Of a stretch of 64,000 nt of DNA, positions 42,669 to 49,942 are shown one piece after another. How positions within the stretch are numbered: the first letter of the stretch is position 1; each line of letters starts with the position of its first letter. Source of the stretch: DATGLG01 sp035294245 (GTDB lineage Bacteria > Pseudomonadota > Alphaproteobacteria > JACZXZ01); contig DATGLG010000012.1 of assembly GCA_035294245.1 (NCBI GenBank), forward strand, positions 150,695-214,694. Reading direction: 5' to 3'. Below the pieces are notes generated by a model. That model was not told the DNA's origin and searched no databases. It was given only the letters and a program-made list of their open reading frames with translations. The position numbers and the translations under genes are program-made.

Positions 42669-43757
42669 ATGACGCGGAAGACGGGGACGGCGCTCAGGCG
42701 CGGCTGGACGACGGGGGCCTGCGCCACGGCGGCCGCGCGCGCCGCCTTCGAGGCCCTGGTGACCGGGCGCTTCCCCGATCCCGTGACCATCACCCTGCCC
42801 CGCGGCGAGCGCCCGTCCTTCACCTTGGCGCGGGAGGAGCTCGGTCCCGATTTCGCCCGCGCCGGCGTGATCAAGGATGCGGGCGACGATCCCGACGTGA
42901 CCCACGGCGCCCTCGTCCTCGCGACGGTCCGCAAGGGGGCGCCCGGCAGCGGCGTAAGCTTCCGCGCCGGCGAGGGGGTCGGCACCGTGACCAAGCCGGG
43001 CCTGCCGCTCGCCCCCGGCGAGCCCGCGATCAACCCGGTGCCGCGGGCGATGATGCGCGCGGCGATCGCCGCGGCGGCGCGCGAGCTCGGCGCTGCCGGC
43101 GACGTCGCGATCGAGATCGCCATTCCCGGCGGTGACGAGCTGGCTAAGCAAACCTGGAATCCGCGCCTCGGCATCCTGGGCGGCCTCTCCATCCTCGGCA
43201 CCACGGGGATCGTGGTGCCCTTCTCCTGCGCCGCCTGGATCCACTCGATCCATCGCGGCATCGACGTGGCCCGCGCCGAGGGGCTGCGCCACGTAGCCGG
43301 CTGCACCGGCTCGACCTCGGAGCGCGCGGTCAAGCAGCGCTACGGCCTGCCGGACTCGGCCCTCCTCGACATGGGGGATTTCGCGGGCGGGCTCCTCAAA
43401 TATCTGCGCGGCCATCCGCTGCCGCGCCTCACCTTGGGCGGCGGCTTCGGCAAGCTCGCCAAGCTCGCCCAGGGCCATCTCGACCTCCATTCCGGGCGCA
43501 GCCAGGTGGACAGGGCCTGGCTCGCCGCACGCCTGGCCGAGCTCGGCGCCGGCGGCGATCTCCTTGCCAAGGCAAGCAACGCCAACAGCGCCCTCGAGGC
43601 CTGGGAGCTCGCGCGCGCCGCCGGCCTGCCGCTCGCGGACGTGATCGCCGCGGGGGCGCGAAGGACGGCGCTCGATGTGCTCGCGGGCGCCCCCGTCGTG
43701 GTCGAGGTGCTCGTCTTCGACCGCGCCGGCGCGCTCATCGGCCGCAGCGATGGCTGA
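42669..43757 (+). CDS. cbiD: Cobalt-precorrin-5B C1-methyltransferase CbiD
   Basis: A 362-residue C1-methyltransferase with LRRGWTTGACATAAARAAFEAL, KDAGDDPDVTHGALV, GVGTVTKPGLPLAPGEPAINPVPR and GLSILGTTGIVVPFS. In the anaerobic route CbiD deacylates and methylates C-1; in the aerobic route CobF does this. The rest of the local set (CobA, CobK, CobC, BluB) is aerobic in style, so this looks like the known alphaproteobacterial replacement of CobF by CbiD. No strong RBS precedes the ATG. The end overlaps cobK by 8 bases. Confidence 0.95.
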   Translation: MTRKTGTALRRGWTTGACATAAARAAFEALVTGRFPDPVTITLPRGERPSFTLAREELGPDFARAGVIKDAGDDPDVTHGALVLATVRKGAPGSGVSFRAGEGVGTVTKPGLPLAPGEPAINPVPRAMMRAAIAAAARELGAAGDVAIEIAIPGGDELAKQTWNPRLGILGGLSILGTTGIVVPFSCAAWIHSIHRGIDVARAEGLRHVAGCTGSTSERAVKQRYGLPDSALLDMGDFAGGLLKYLRGHPLPRLTLGGGFGKLAKLAQGHLDLHSGRSQVDRAWLAARLAELGAGGDLLAKASNANSALEAWELARAAGLPLADVIAAGARRTALDVLAGAPVVVEVLVFDRAGALIGRSDG

Positions 43758-44499
43758 GCCCCGCCGCCTCCTCATCCTCGGCGGCACCGGCGAGGCCCTG
43801 GCTCTCGCCGCGCGCGTGGCCGCACTGCCCGGGCTCCAGGTGATCACCGCGCTTGCCGGGCGCACCCGGGCACCCGCTCGGCCCGTGGGCGAGGTCCGCA
43901 CCGGCGGCTTCGGCGGCGCCGACGGCCTTGCGCAGTATATTAGCGAGACAAACATCTCCGTGGTCGTCGACGCCGCCCACCCCTTCGCGGCGCAGATCTC
44001 GCAGAACGCGGCCGAGGCCTGCGCGCGCGCGGGGGTGAGGCGGCTGATGCTGAAGCGGCCGCCCTGGCGGAAGGTGGAGGGCGACGACTGGATCGAGGTC
44101 GACGATATCCCGGCGGCGGCGCGGGCCCTGCCCGCGGCAGCGCGGCGCGTCTTCCTCGCCATCGGGCGCCAGGAGCTCGCCCCCTTCGCCGTCCTTGCCG
44201 AGCGCTGGTTCCTCCTCCGCCTCGTCGAGGCGCCGGCGGAGCCGCTTCCCCTCGCGCAGCATCAGCTCGTGATCGGCCGCGGCCCCTTCATCGCGGCGGC
44301 GGAGCGGCAGCTCCTCGCGGGCTACGGCATCGAGGCGGTAGTGAGCAAGAACAGCGGCGGCGCGGCCACCTATGCCAAGCTCGCCGCCGCCCGCGCGCTC
44401 GGCCTTCCCGTCGTCATGGTGCGCCGCCCGCCCCTCCCCGACGGCCCGCGCGTCGAGACGGTGGACGAGGCGGTGGAGTGGGTGGAGGAGCAGCTATAG
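43750..44499 (+). CDS. cobK: Precorrin-6A reductase CobK
   Basis: A 249-residue NADPH-dependent reductase acting on precorrin-6A (or its cobalt form if CbiJ). It has LILGGTGEALALAARVA, VVVDAAHPFAAQISQNAAEAC, LMLKRPPW, FLAIGRQELAPF and AVVSKNSGGAATYAKLAAARALGLPVVMVRRPP. The start overlaps the cbiD stop, so translation is coupled. It is the last gene of the cobalamin block. Confidence 0.94.
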   Translation: MAEPRRLLILGGTGEALALAARVAALPGLQVITALAGRTRAPARPVGEVRTGGFGGADGLAQYISETNISVVVDAAHPFAAQISQNAAEACARAGVRRLMLKRPPWRKVEGDDWIEVDDIPAAARALPAAARRVFLAIGRQELAPFAVLAERWFLLRLVEAPAEPLPLAQHQLVIGRGPFIAAAERQLLAGYGIEAVVSKNSGGAATYAKLAAARALGLPVVMVRRPPLPDGPRVETVDEAVEWVEEQL

Positions 44500-44889
44500 T
44501 GTTGCTCTGTAAAAGACTCCGCTTGCCATTCGCTCTGTCGCTCGCAAGGCAAGCCGTGGATACCCGGGACTCGGCCTGCGGCCGGCCCGGGTATGACGGT
44601 CGAGGGCTGAATGCGGCACTGTCGAAACTCCATTCCGCCTGCGCCGCTCCGCGCCCACCTCACCCCGCTCCCCCGATGGGCGGAGAGGGAGAAGCATAGT
44701 GCGCTAATCACTCACTCTTGCCCCACACACCCGTCATCGCGAGCCCCGCGAGGGCGACGCGATCCAGCTCTTCGCAACATCCGGATGGGTGGACGGCGCG
44801 CCGGCAGCTCAAGCGCAAAGCGGCTCCGCCGGTTTTGCGAGCCTGGCCGACAGTGGCAAGCGCAAATGAGGCTACGGACACATGCCGCA
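44500..44889. repeat. Gene-free gap with R3 and R2 repeats
   Basis: A 390-base gap between cobK and the convergent fic gene. It contains an R3 element (about 44656-44716, CGCTCCCCCGATGGGCGGAGAGGGAGAA followed by CATAGTGCGCTAATCAC) and the left half of an R2 element (about 44731-44795, CCGTCATCGCGAGCCCCGCG). The same R3-R2 succession recurs at 49616-49808. No convincing coding frame was seen. Confidence 0.75.
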
Positions 44890-46125
44890 TCACGCGACCT
44901 TCTCGGGAAACAACCCCGGCATCCAGCGCGAGGCCAGGGTTGCGGGGAAGGCGAGGCGCAGCGGCGTGCGCGTGCTCTCGGACGCGACCACGCCGCGCTC
45001 GATGAGCGTGGAGACGATGCGACGGGCCTGGCGCTCGCCGGTGCCGACGATTGTTGCGGCGTCGCCGCGCGGTAGTGCGCCACGGTAGAGCAGTGCTTCG
45101 AGGATCTTATTTGCCTTGGGCGGCAGCTTGCTCAGGCGCATTTCCTCGTCGGCCCATGCGAGAATGCGCGTGCGGAGCCGCTCGGGCTGCATCAGCCGGT
45201 CCATGAATTTCACCTGATCGAGGCATACGGTCAGGAAGAACTTCGTGAATTCGGCGAGGCTCTCTTCGCTGAGGTTGCCGCGTCCGTCGAGATCGTTGCG
45301 GCGCGGCAGGTCGCAGGCGGCGAGGTGGCCCTTGTATTCGTTGACGTTGCGCGCGAGGCCGCGCGCGATGGACCAGACCGCGCCGGTGTCGAGCGCATCG
45401 AGGAGGGTTGCGTGCGAGACGAGACGCGCGACGCGCCCGTTGCCATCGAGGAACGGGTGAATCCACGCAAGACGGTGATGCGCCGCCGCCGTGGCGATGA
45501 TGGTCTCGGCCCTGCCGAGCTTTGCATAGACGTCCTCGTAGCGCTTCAGGAAGCGCGGCACCGCCGGCGCGCTGATGGGGATATGACGGCCCACTTGCAC
45601 GTCGCGGCGCCGGAGTTCGCCGGGTACGACCTTGATCTTATCCTTGGTCGCCGGGTCCTCGACCCACAGCAAGTCTTCGGGCAGTTGTTCGCAAAAGCGT
45701 CGGTGGATTTGCGTGATGGAGTCGATGGTCGTGGCGGGGCTCTTGAGCCCGCCCGTGTCGATCCAGTGCTGTACGGCGATATGGGCCTTGGCTTCGAGCT
45801 GGAGGTCGCGCTTCCTGGCGTCCTGGCTGTAGTCGCCCTTGAGCGCGCGCTCGATATCGATCGGGTGCGTGTCATGGCCTTCGATCAGGTTGCTGTAGTA
45901 GCAGTTCATCGCCCGCACGAGGCCGGCGAGTGAGCCGAGCAGGCTGTCGGGCAAAGAACGCCGCAAGCCGGCGCTCCTTTGCGCAAGCTCGATGGCAAGG
46001 TCGGTCAATTCGGACCGGTGCCTGGAGCCGCCGCCGATCAGCAGCGGCTCCATCAGGGCGGTGTCCTCTCCCTGATCCTTGGTCGCTTTCCAGTCCGCTT
46101 CGATGTCGGGTTTCTTGTTGGCCAT
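44890..46125 (-). CDS. Fic-family protein (AMP-transferase type, self-inhibited class II)
   Basis: A 411-residue Fic/DOC protein. The catalytic motif HPFLDGNGRVAR (about 223-234) is complete, so AMP transfer to a target hydroxyl is expected. The inhibitory helix motif S-x3-E-G is seen at residues 78-83 (SNLIEG), upstream of the Fic core, giving class II autoinhibition. A C-terminal winged-helix (about 335-395) suggests DNA binding and autoregulation. No antitoxin gene is adjacent. A -10-like TATAAT sits 5 bases before the ATG at 46125, implying a leaderless mRNA. An internal ATG at 46053 follows GGGAGAGGA and may be used instead. Confidence 0.9.
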   Translation of the reverse strand: MANKKPDIEADWKATKDQGEDTALMEPLLIGGGSRHRSELTDLAIELAQRSAGLRRSLPDSLLGSLAGLVRAMNCYYSNLIEGHDTHPIDIERALKGDYSQDARKRDLQLEAKAHIAVQHWIDTGGLKSPATTIDSITQIHRRFCEQLPEDLLWVEDPATKDKIKVVPGELRRRDVQVGRHIPISAPAVPRFLKRYEDVYAKLGRAETIIATAAAHHRLAWIHPFLDGNGRVARLVSHATLLDALDTGAVWSIARGLARNVNEYKGHLAACDLPRRNDLDGRGNLSEESLAEFTKFFLTVCLDQVKFMDRLMQPERLRTRILAWADEEMRLSKLPPKANKILEALLYRGALPRGDAATIVGTGERQARRIVSTLIERGVVASESTRTPLRLAFPATLASRWMPGLFPEKVA

Positions 46126-46130
46126 AACAT

Positions 46131-46161
46131 ATTATATATCAACATAAATTCTTCGATTCAA
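46131..46161 (-). promoter_or_regulatory. Predicted promoter of fic, abutting the start codon
   Basis: On the minus strand TTGAAT (46161-46156) is followed after 17 bases by TATATA and overlapping TATAAT (46138-46131). Only five bases separate the -10 region from the ATG. Transcription would start at or next to the A of ATG. The block is strikingly AT-rich for this genome. Confidence 0.5.
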
Positions 46162-46287
46162 CCCACGAAATGGACCGCTTGAAAGTCCGCTTCTAAGTCC
46201 GGTTCGGATGGGACATTTGAGGCCGAACCAAGGGTTCGCGGGGTCTCTTTGGGTCGACCGGACAGAATAGCCAGCTAATTACGCTTT

Positions 46288-46501
46288 CCTGCACCCGTCA
46301 TCGCGAGCCCGAGCTTCGCGAGGGGCGACGCGATCCAGTCGTTGCCATAAGCCTGGATGGCTTCCCCCTCGCGAAGCTCGGGGTCGCCATGACGATGAAA
46401 GGTCGCTTCGCTCGCCATGACGGCGGCAAAGTGAGGCGCTTAGGGCGCAGCCCCCACGCGCGTCGCGTCGACGAAGCGCTCGGTCGACTCGCCGACGGCG
46501 C
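46288..46501. repeat. Left copy of about 0.2-kb direct repeat, with remnant of radical SAM 3' end
   Basis: This block is nearly identical to 49710-49942. Its first part is an R2 palindromic element; its last about 65 bases match the final codons of the radical SAM gene at 49881, reading ESTERFVDATRVGAAP then stop on the minus strand. The right copy has an extra tandem 28-base unit. Because coding sequence is included, this is a segmental duplication and not just two copies of a dispersed repeat. Confidence 0.85.
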
Positions 46502-46516
46502 TGCCGCCGAAGCCGG

Positions 46517-47335
46517 TCACAATCGCGTCGCGAGGGGCTTGCGGAGCACCGCGGTCCCCCAGCGATCGCCCAGCTCGATCGGGAGCACGCCGATAGCGCC
46601 GCAGAACTCATCGACCGCAAGCCGGGCGCGAAAACCGTAGCAGCCGTAATCATGCACCATCACGATGCCGCCGGGAAGGACGGCATCCCAAACCGTCTCA
46701 AGGGCGGTCTTGACCGGCTGGTACAGGTCGAAGTCGATATGCACAAAGCGCCAACGGCGGTCTTCGAGGCCGCGGAAACTGTCGGGGAACCATCCCTTGA
46801 CGATATGGAGGTTTGCCGGCCGCTCGCCGTGGCCGACAAAGCGACCGACGAGCTCCTCCGTCGTCGGGCTGAAGTTGCCTGCATGCCAATCGTTCTGATA
46901 GAGCCGATGCTCGACGGTGATGTCGCGCTCGTCAAAGCCTTCGAATGTATCGAGGGCGAAGAGCGATCGGCTCTGATCCATGAAGCGATGGATGGCACGA
47001 AGAGTGAAGCCCTTGTGCACGCCGAGCTCGATGTAGTCGCCTGGCGGCAGCTTGTTGGCGGCCTCGATCTGATGAAAGAGGTGAACGACGCGGACCGGGT
47101 CTTGCGGGTCACCGTGGACGGCGCAATATTCGCGGATCGCCGCTCGAAGGGCGTCGCCCTTCTCCGCGACGGATTCGGCAATGTGCGGGATCGATTGCGG
47201 AAACGTCGTTACCTCCGGAGAAGGCGCTTCCGCACGCGCGCCCAGGAAGGCACGCATGCGCCGGGCCGCCCGACGCGCGAGGGGAATGCGCCCGATGAGC
47301 CGATGCATCGACGTGCCGCCGAAGGTATCCGTCAT
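46517..47335 (-). CDS. TylF/MycF-family O-methyltransferase
   Basis: A 272-residue SAM-dependent methyltransferase of the TylF type (macrocin O-methyltransferase family, acting on sugar hydroxyls). Core motifs are GDYIELGVHKGFTLRAIHRFM (SAM loop), SLFALDTFEGFDE, FVHIDFDLYQPVKTALETVW and GGIVMVHDYGCYGF with acidic metal ligands. The ATG at 47335 has GAGG upstream. It is 58 bases downstream of the glycosyltransferase-like gene. Together with the two upstream genes it suggests decoration of a glycan or lipid. Confidence 0.82.
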   Translation of the reverse strand: MTDTFGGTSMHRLIGRIPLARRAARRMRAFLGARAEAPSPEVTTFPQSIPHIAESVAEKGDALRAAIREYCAVHGDPQDPVRVVHLFHQIEAANKLPPGDYIELGVHKGFTLRAIHRFMDQSRSLFALDTFEGFDERDITVEHRLYQNDWHAGNFSPTTEELVGRFVGHGERPANLHIVKGWFPDSFRGLEDRRWRFVHIDFDLYQPVKTALETVWDAVLPGGIVMVHDYGCYGFRARLAVDEFCGAIGVLPIELGDRWGTAVLRKPLATRL

Positions 47336-47393
47336 GCCGCCTCGCATTGTGGGGTAGGCATCTCGAGGCCCCAGCCCCACGCGCCCGCCGCGA

Positions 47394-48389
47394 TTATGTG
47401 GTTTCTCCGCGAGCGAAATAATCTCGGAAGATGGACCGGACATAGAGGGCGCTTCTCAATCGTGCATAGTGTCCGCGAAGACCCAGCCGTTCCGCGCCGG
47501 TGATGATCATCTCGTGACGCAGGTAATCGAGATTGCGCCGGGCATGGCGGCGATAGAACTCGACGACCGCCTTCTGATTGCCGCGCGTCGTGATGGTGCC
47601 GACATAGTGCTCCTCGGGGCTGAGCTCGCAGGCGAAGAGCTCGCGGCTGTCGGTGGCAAACACCATCTCGCTGTCGGCGCAGCCGAGATTGCCCGCGAGA
47701 TCGTCGTCGATCGTGCCGGCGAATTTGACCGCCGCCCTGGGGCGCACGACAATCGGATAGAGATGGAAGCAGCGCGCGATGACGGCCTCGTCGCCGGCAC
47801 GCCAGTAGAGGTGCGACGGGTGGAATGCCTCCCCTTCGCCGTCGACGAAATGCATCCTGAGCAGAGGGTGGATATTCCGGAGCCATAGGCGCGAGAGATC
47901 GGCGGGGCCGATGCGGATGGAGCGCCCATCGCGGAATTGCTCCAAGGCATCGCACATCGGACGCAAGAGCGCCCGCGGGCCGGCGATCAGGAGCACGCGG
48001 GCGCCGCCCGCAAGCATGCGCTCGACGGACTGCACGAAGCCGTCCGCGAGGATAATGTCGGCGTTGAGCAGGAAGAGGGCGGCGCCGGCAGCGACGGCGC
48101 GCTGCAGCGCATCCCGGTAGCAGCTGCTCTTGAGGTCGTACTTGTTATCGGACGGCGCGATGAGCTCGAGCCGGACATCGGCGAAGGACGAGAGCGCTTC
48201 GATGGCCGGCGAGAGCGGCGCGGCGTCCTGCTCGGTGGTGTAGATCGTATAGGCGGCTGTCGAGCTCACCGAGCCGAGGTTCCCCGCAGAGATCTGGGAC
48301 GGGACGCTGTAGTCGCAGAACGTCTTGACATAGGACGGTCCCCAGACCGGAACGGCGAAATGCAAGGGAATTCGCGCCGGCTCGGTCAT
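47394..48389 (-). CDS. Glycosyltransferase-like hypothetical protein
   Basis: A 331-residue protein beginning IPLHFAVPVWGPSYVKTFCDYSVPSQ, which resembles a GT-A nucleotide-sugar domain. LFLLNADIILADGFVQSVERML stands where GT-A enzymes have their metal-binding acidic motif, though only one acidic residue of DxD remains. It also has HPSHLYWRAGDEAVIARCFHLYPIVV and GTIDDDLAGN. No named family was recognised. It lies between two methyltransferases on the same strand, which supports a glycan-modifying role. Confidence 0.6.
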   Translation of the reverse strand: MTEPARIPLHFAVPVWGPSYVKTFCDYSVPSQISAGNLGSVSSTAAYTIYTTEQDAAPLSPAIEALSSFADVRLELIAPSDNKYDLKSSCYRDALQRAVAAGAALFLLNADIILADGFVQSVERMLAGGARVLLIAGPRALLRPMCDALEQFRDGRSIRIGPADLSRLWLRNIHPLLRMHFVDGEGEAFHPSHLYWRAGDEAVIARCFHLYPIVVRPRAAVKFAGTIDDDLAGNLGCADSEMVFATDSRELFACELSPEEHYVGTITTRGNQKAVVEFYRRHARRNLDYLRHEMIITGAERLGLRGHYARLRSALYVRSIFRDYFARGETT

Positions 48390-48507
48390 GGCGTCTGCCC
48401 TATCGATCCTCTAATGCCCTGTCGACCCCAAGATGCATCGGTGCCGCGGCGGCCCGCCGGGCAACGCCCTTTAGGCCGCCGACCCTACCACCCTCCGCCC
48501 GCCCGTT

Positions 48508-49458
48508 CTAGGCGCTGTCCGAGGCGGCCGAAGATCGCCAACCCTGCAATCGAGCACTGATGGCAGACTTAAGTCTGACCATGGGAGAAACAGGCGGCGG
48601 TTCAGCTACGGGAGCGCTGGGCACGGGTGGTGTTTCAGGAGCGCTGGGCACGGATGGCGGTTGAGGCTCGATCAATGGCAAGTTCTTCCTCGACGACTCC
48701 TTCTCGGCTGCCTTGCGATAGATCTCCTTGAACCGCTCGCTCGCATAGTGCCGCTGTTCCGGCATGACGTCCCATGTGGAGTTTTTACCCTTTTCGGCGA
48801 AGACGAAGATGCCGCTCACCTTCTCGGTCGGATGGGCATGGCCGATTTCGGCCGCGGGATCGGCGATGCGGGTTTCGAGGGTGCCGTCCGGATGATGGAC
48901 AATCTGGATAATCTGACAGTCCGCGAAAGCGTTGACCGTGAAGTAATCGAGGAACCAGTACGGAGTGAACACAGAATAGGGCGCGTAATGTGCGCTCCCC
49001 ATGTTAATGCCGATAAGCCTACCGCCCGGCTTCAGCATGCGGGCGATGTTCATCAGTCCCGCGGCGGGGCTGAACATATTGTCGAGCGTCGATCCGTCGA
49101 GAATGAAATCGGCAAACCCTTCCAGCTGATCCGGGATCGGCCGGTTGAGGTCGTGGATGATATCGGCGCCTTCATAGGCACTGTAATCGAGGGCGCGGAT
49201 CTTCGGCACGCCCAGGAGCTTGAAGAACGCCTCGTCGAGGATGAACGGGCCCTCTCCCGACTGGAGGGTTTGACGGTCGATCTCGATGTCCTCGGGCCGG
49301 ACGTCCGGCACGGCAATACCATGGGTGCGCAGGAGCGCCAGGGCCTTCTCGGGCGAGAAGAACATGGTCTGCCGTCCCAAAAGCAGAACGGTCCCCGTGA
49401 TCGGCTTGAATTTGTGCTCGCGGATAATGGCTTCAGCAATGTATGACGCGATGCCCAT
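48508..49458 (-). CDS. SAM-dependent methyltransferase (class I) with proline-rich tail
   Basis: A 316-residue protein. Residues about 80-170 look like a class I methyltransferase core: ALDYSAYEGADIIHDLNRPIPDQLEGFADFILDGSTLDNM and MLKPGGRLIGINMGS, with the usual acidic residue after strand 2 less clear. An N-terminal helix region precedes it. The C-terminal 60 residues hold a Pro/Ser/Ala repeat (PPSVPSAPETPPVPSAPVAEPPP) and a final basic helix. Substrate unknown. The first gene of the trio that ends in the TylF-like methyltransferase. Confidence 0.72.
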   Translation of the reverse strand: MGIASYIAEAIIREHKFKPITGTVLLLGRQTMFFSPEKALALLRTHGIAVPDVRPEDIEIDRQTLQSGEGPFILDEAFFKLLGVPKIRALDYSAYEGADIIHDLNRPIPDQLEGFADFILDGSTLDNMFSPAAGLMNIARMLKPGGRLIGINMGSAHYAPYSVFTPYWFLDYFTVNAFADCQIIQIVHHPDGTLETRIADPAAEIGHAHPTEKVSGIFVFAEKGKNSTWDVMPEQRHYASERFKEIYRKAAEKESSRKNLPLIEPQPPSVPSAPETPPVPSAPVAEPPPVSPMVRLKSAISARLQGWRSSAASDSA

Positions 49459-49880
49459 GGTGCTCCTCTTGTCGTCGCAGTGGCGAAGGGATCGTTACGG
49501 CAGGCAGTTCAGGAATCTCTGGTCACAGCCTAAGGTTGCCGACCCTACCACCCTCCGCCCGCCCGTTCCAGTCGCCTGGGAGCCACCACTCCGCCTGTGC
49601 CGCTCTTTGCCCCCGCCCGCTCCCCCGGATCGCAGTCCGGGGTCGCACCCTCTCCGCCCCAACGGAGCGGAGAGGGAGAAACATAGTGCGCTAATCACAT
49701 ATCTCCGCCCTGCACCCGTCATCGCGAGCCCCGCGAGGGGCGACCGATCCAGTCGTTGCCATAAGTCTGGATGGCTTCCCCCTCGCGATGCTCGGGGTCG
49801 CCGTGACGATGAAAGGTCGCTTCGCTCGCTACGACGATGAAAGGGCGCTTTGCTCGCCATGACGGCGGCGAGGTGGGCGC
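49459..49880. repeat. Gene-free gap with R3-R2 repeats and right direct-repeat copy
   Basis: A 422-base gap between the radical SAM stop and the methyltransferase start. It contains an R3 element (49616-49698), an R2 element (49716-49808), then two tandem copies of a 28-base unit containing GATGAAAGGNCGCTT and CTCGC (about 49807-49862). The right copy of the direct repeat begins at 49710 and runs into the radical SAM coding end. No gene was seen. Confidence 0.8.
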
Positions 49881-49942
49881 TTAAGGCGCAGCCCCCATGC
49901 GCGTCGCGTCGACGAAGCGCTCGGTCGACTCGTCGACGGCGC
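49710..49942. repeat. Right copy of direct repeat, including 3' end of radical SAM gene
   Basis: It matches 46288-46501 in the same orientation, with a 28-base tandem duplication as the main difference plus scattered substitutions. The match continues about 62 bases into the coding end of the radical SAM gene and stops after GACGGCGC. Confidence 0.85.

Larger units (their letters stand above)
46126..46516. repeat. Gene-free gap upstream of fic and downstream of the TylF-like gene
   Basis: A 391-base gap between the fic start and the methyltransferase stop. It holds the fic promoter (46131-46161), then an unremarkable stretch to about 46285, then the left copy of the direct repeat (46288-46501) described separately. 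Confidence 0.75.

Noticed and set aside
41496..44162. Minus-strand frame of 888 codons reaching from cobA through cbiD
   Set aside because: Only the last 276 codons are real (cobA); the rest is antisense to cbiD and cobK, with the proper start at 42326.
46279..46653. Minus-strand frame of 124 codons over the left direct repeat
   Set aside because: It runs in a different frame from the duplicated gene tail and covers a palindromic repeat; it has no RBS or family.
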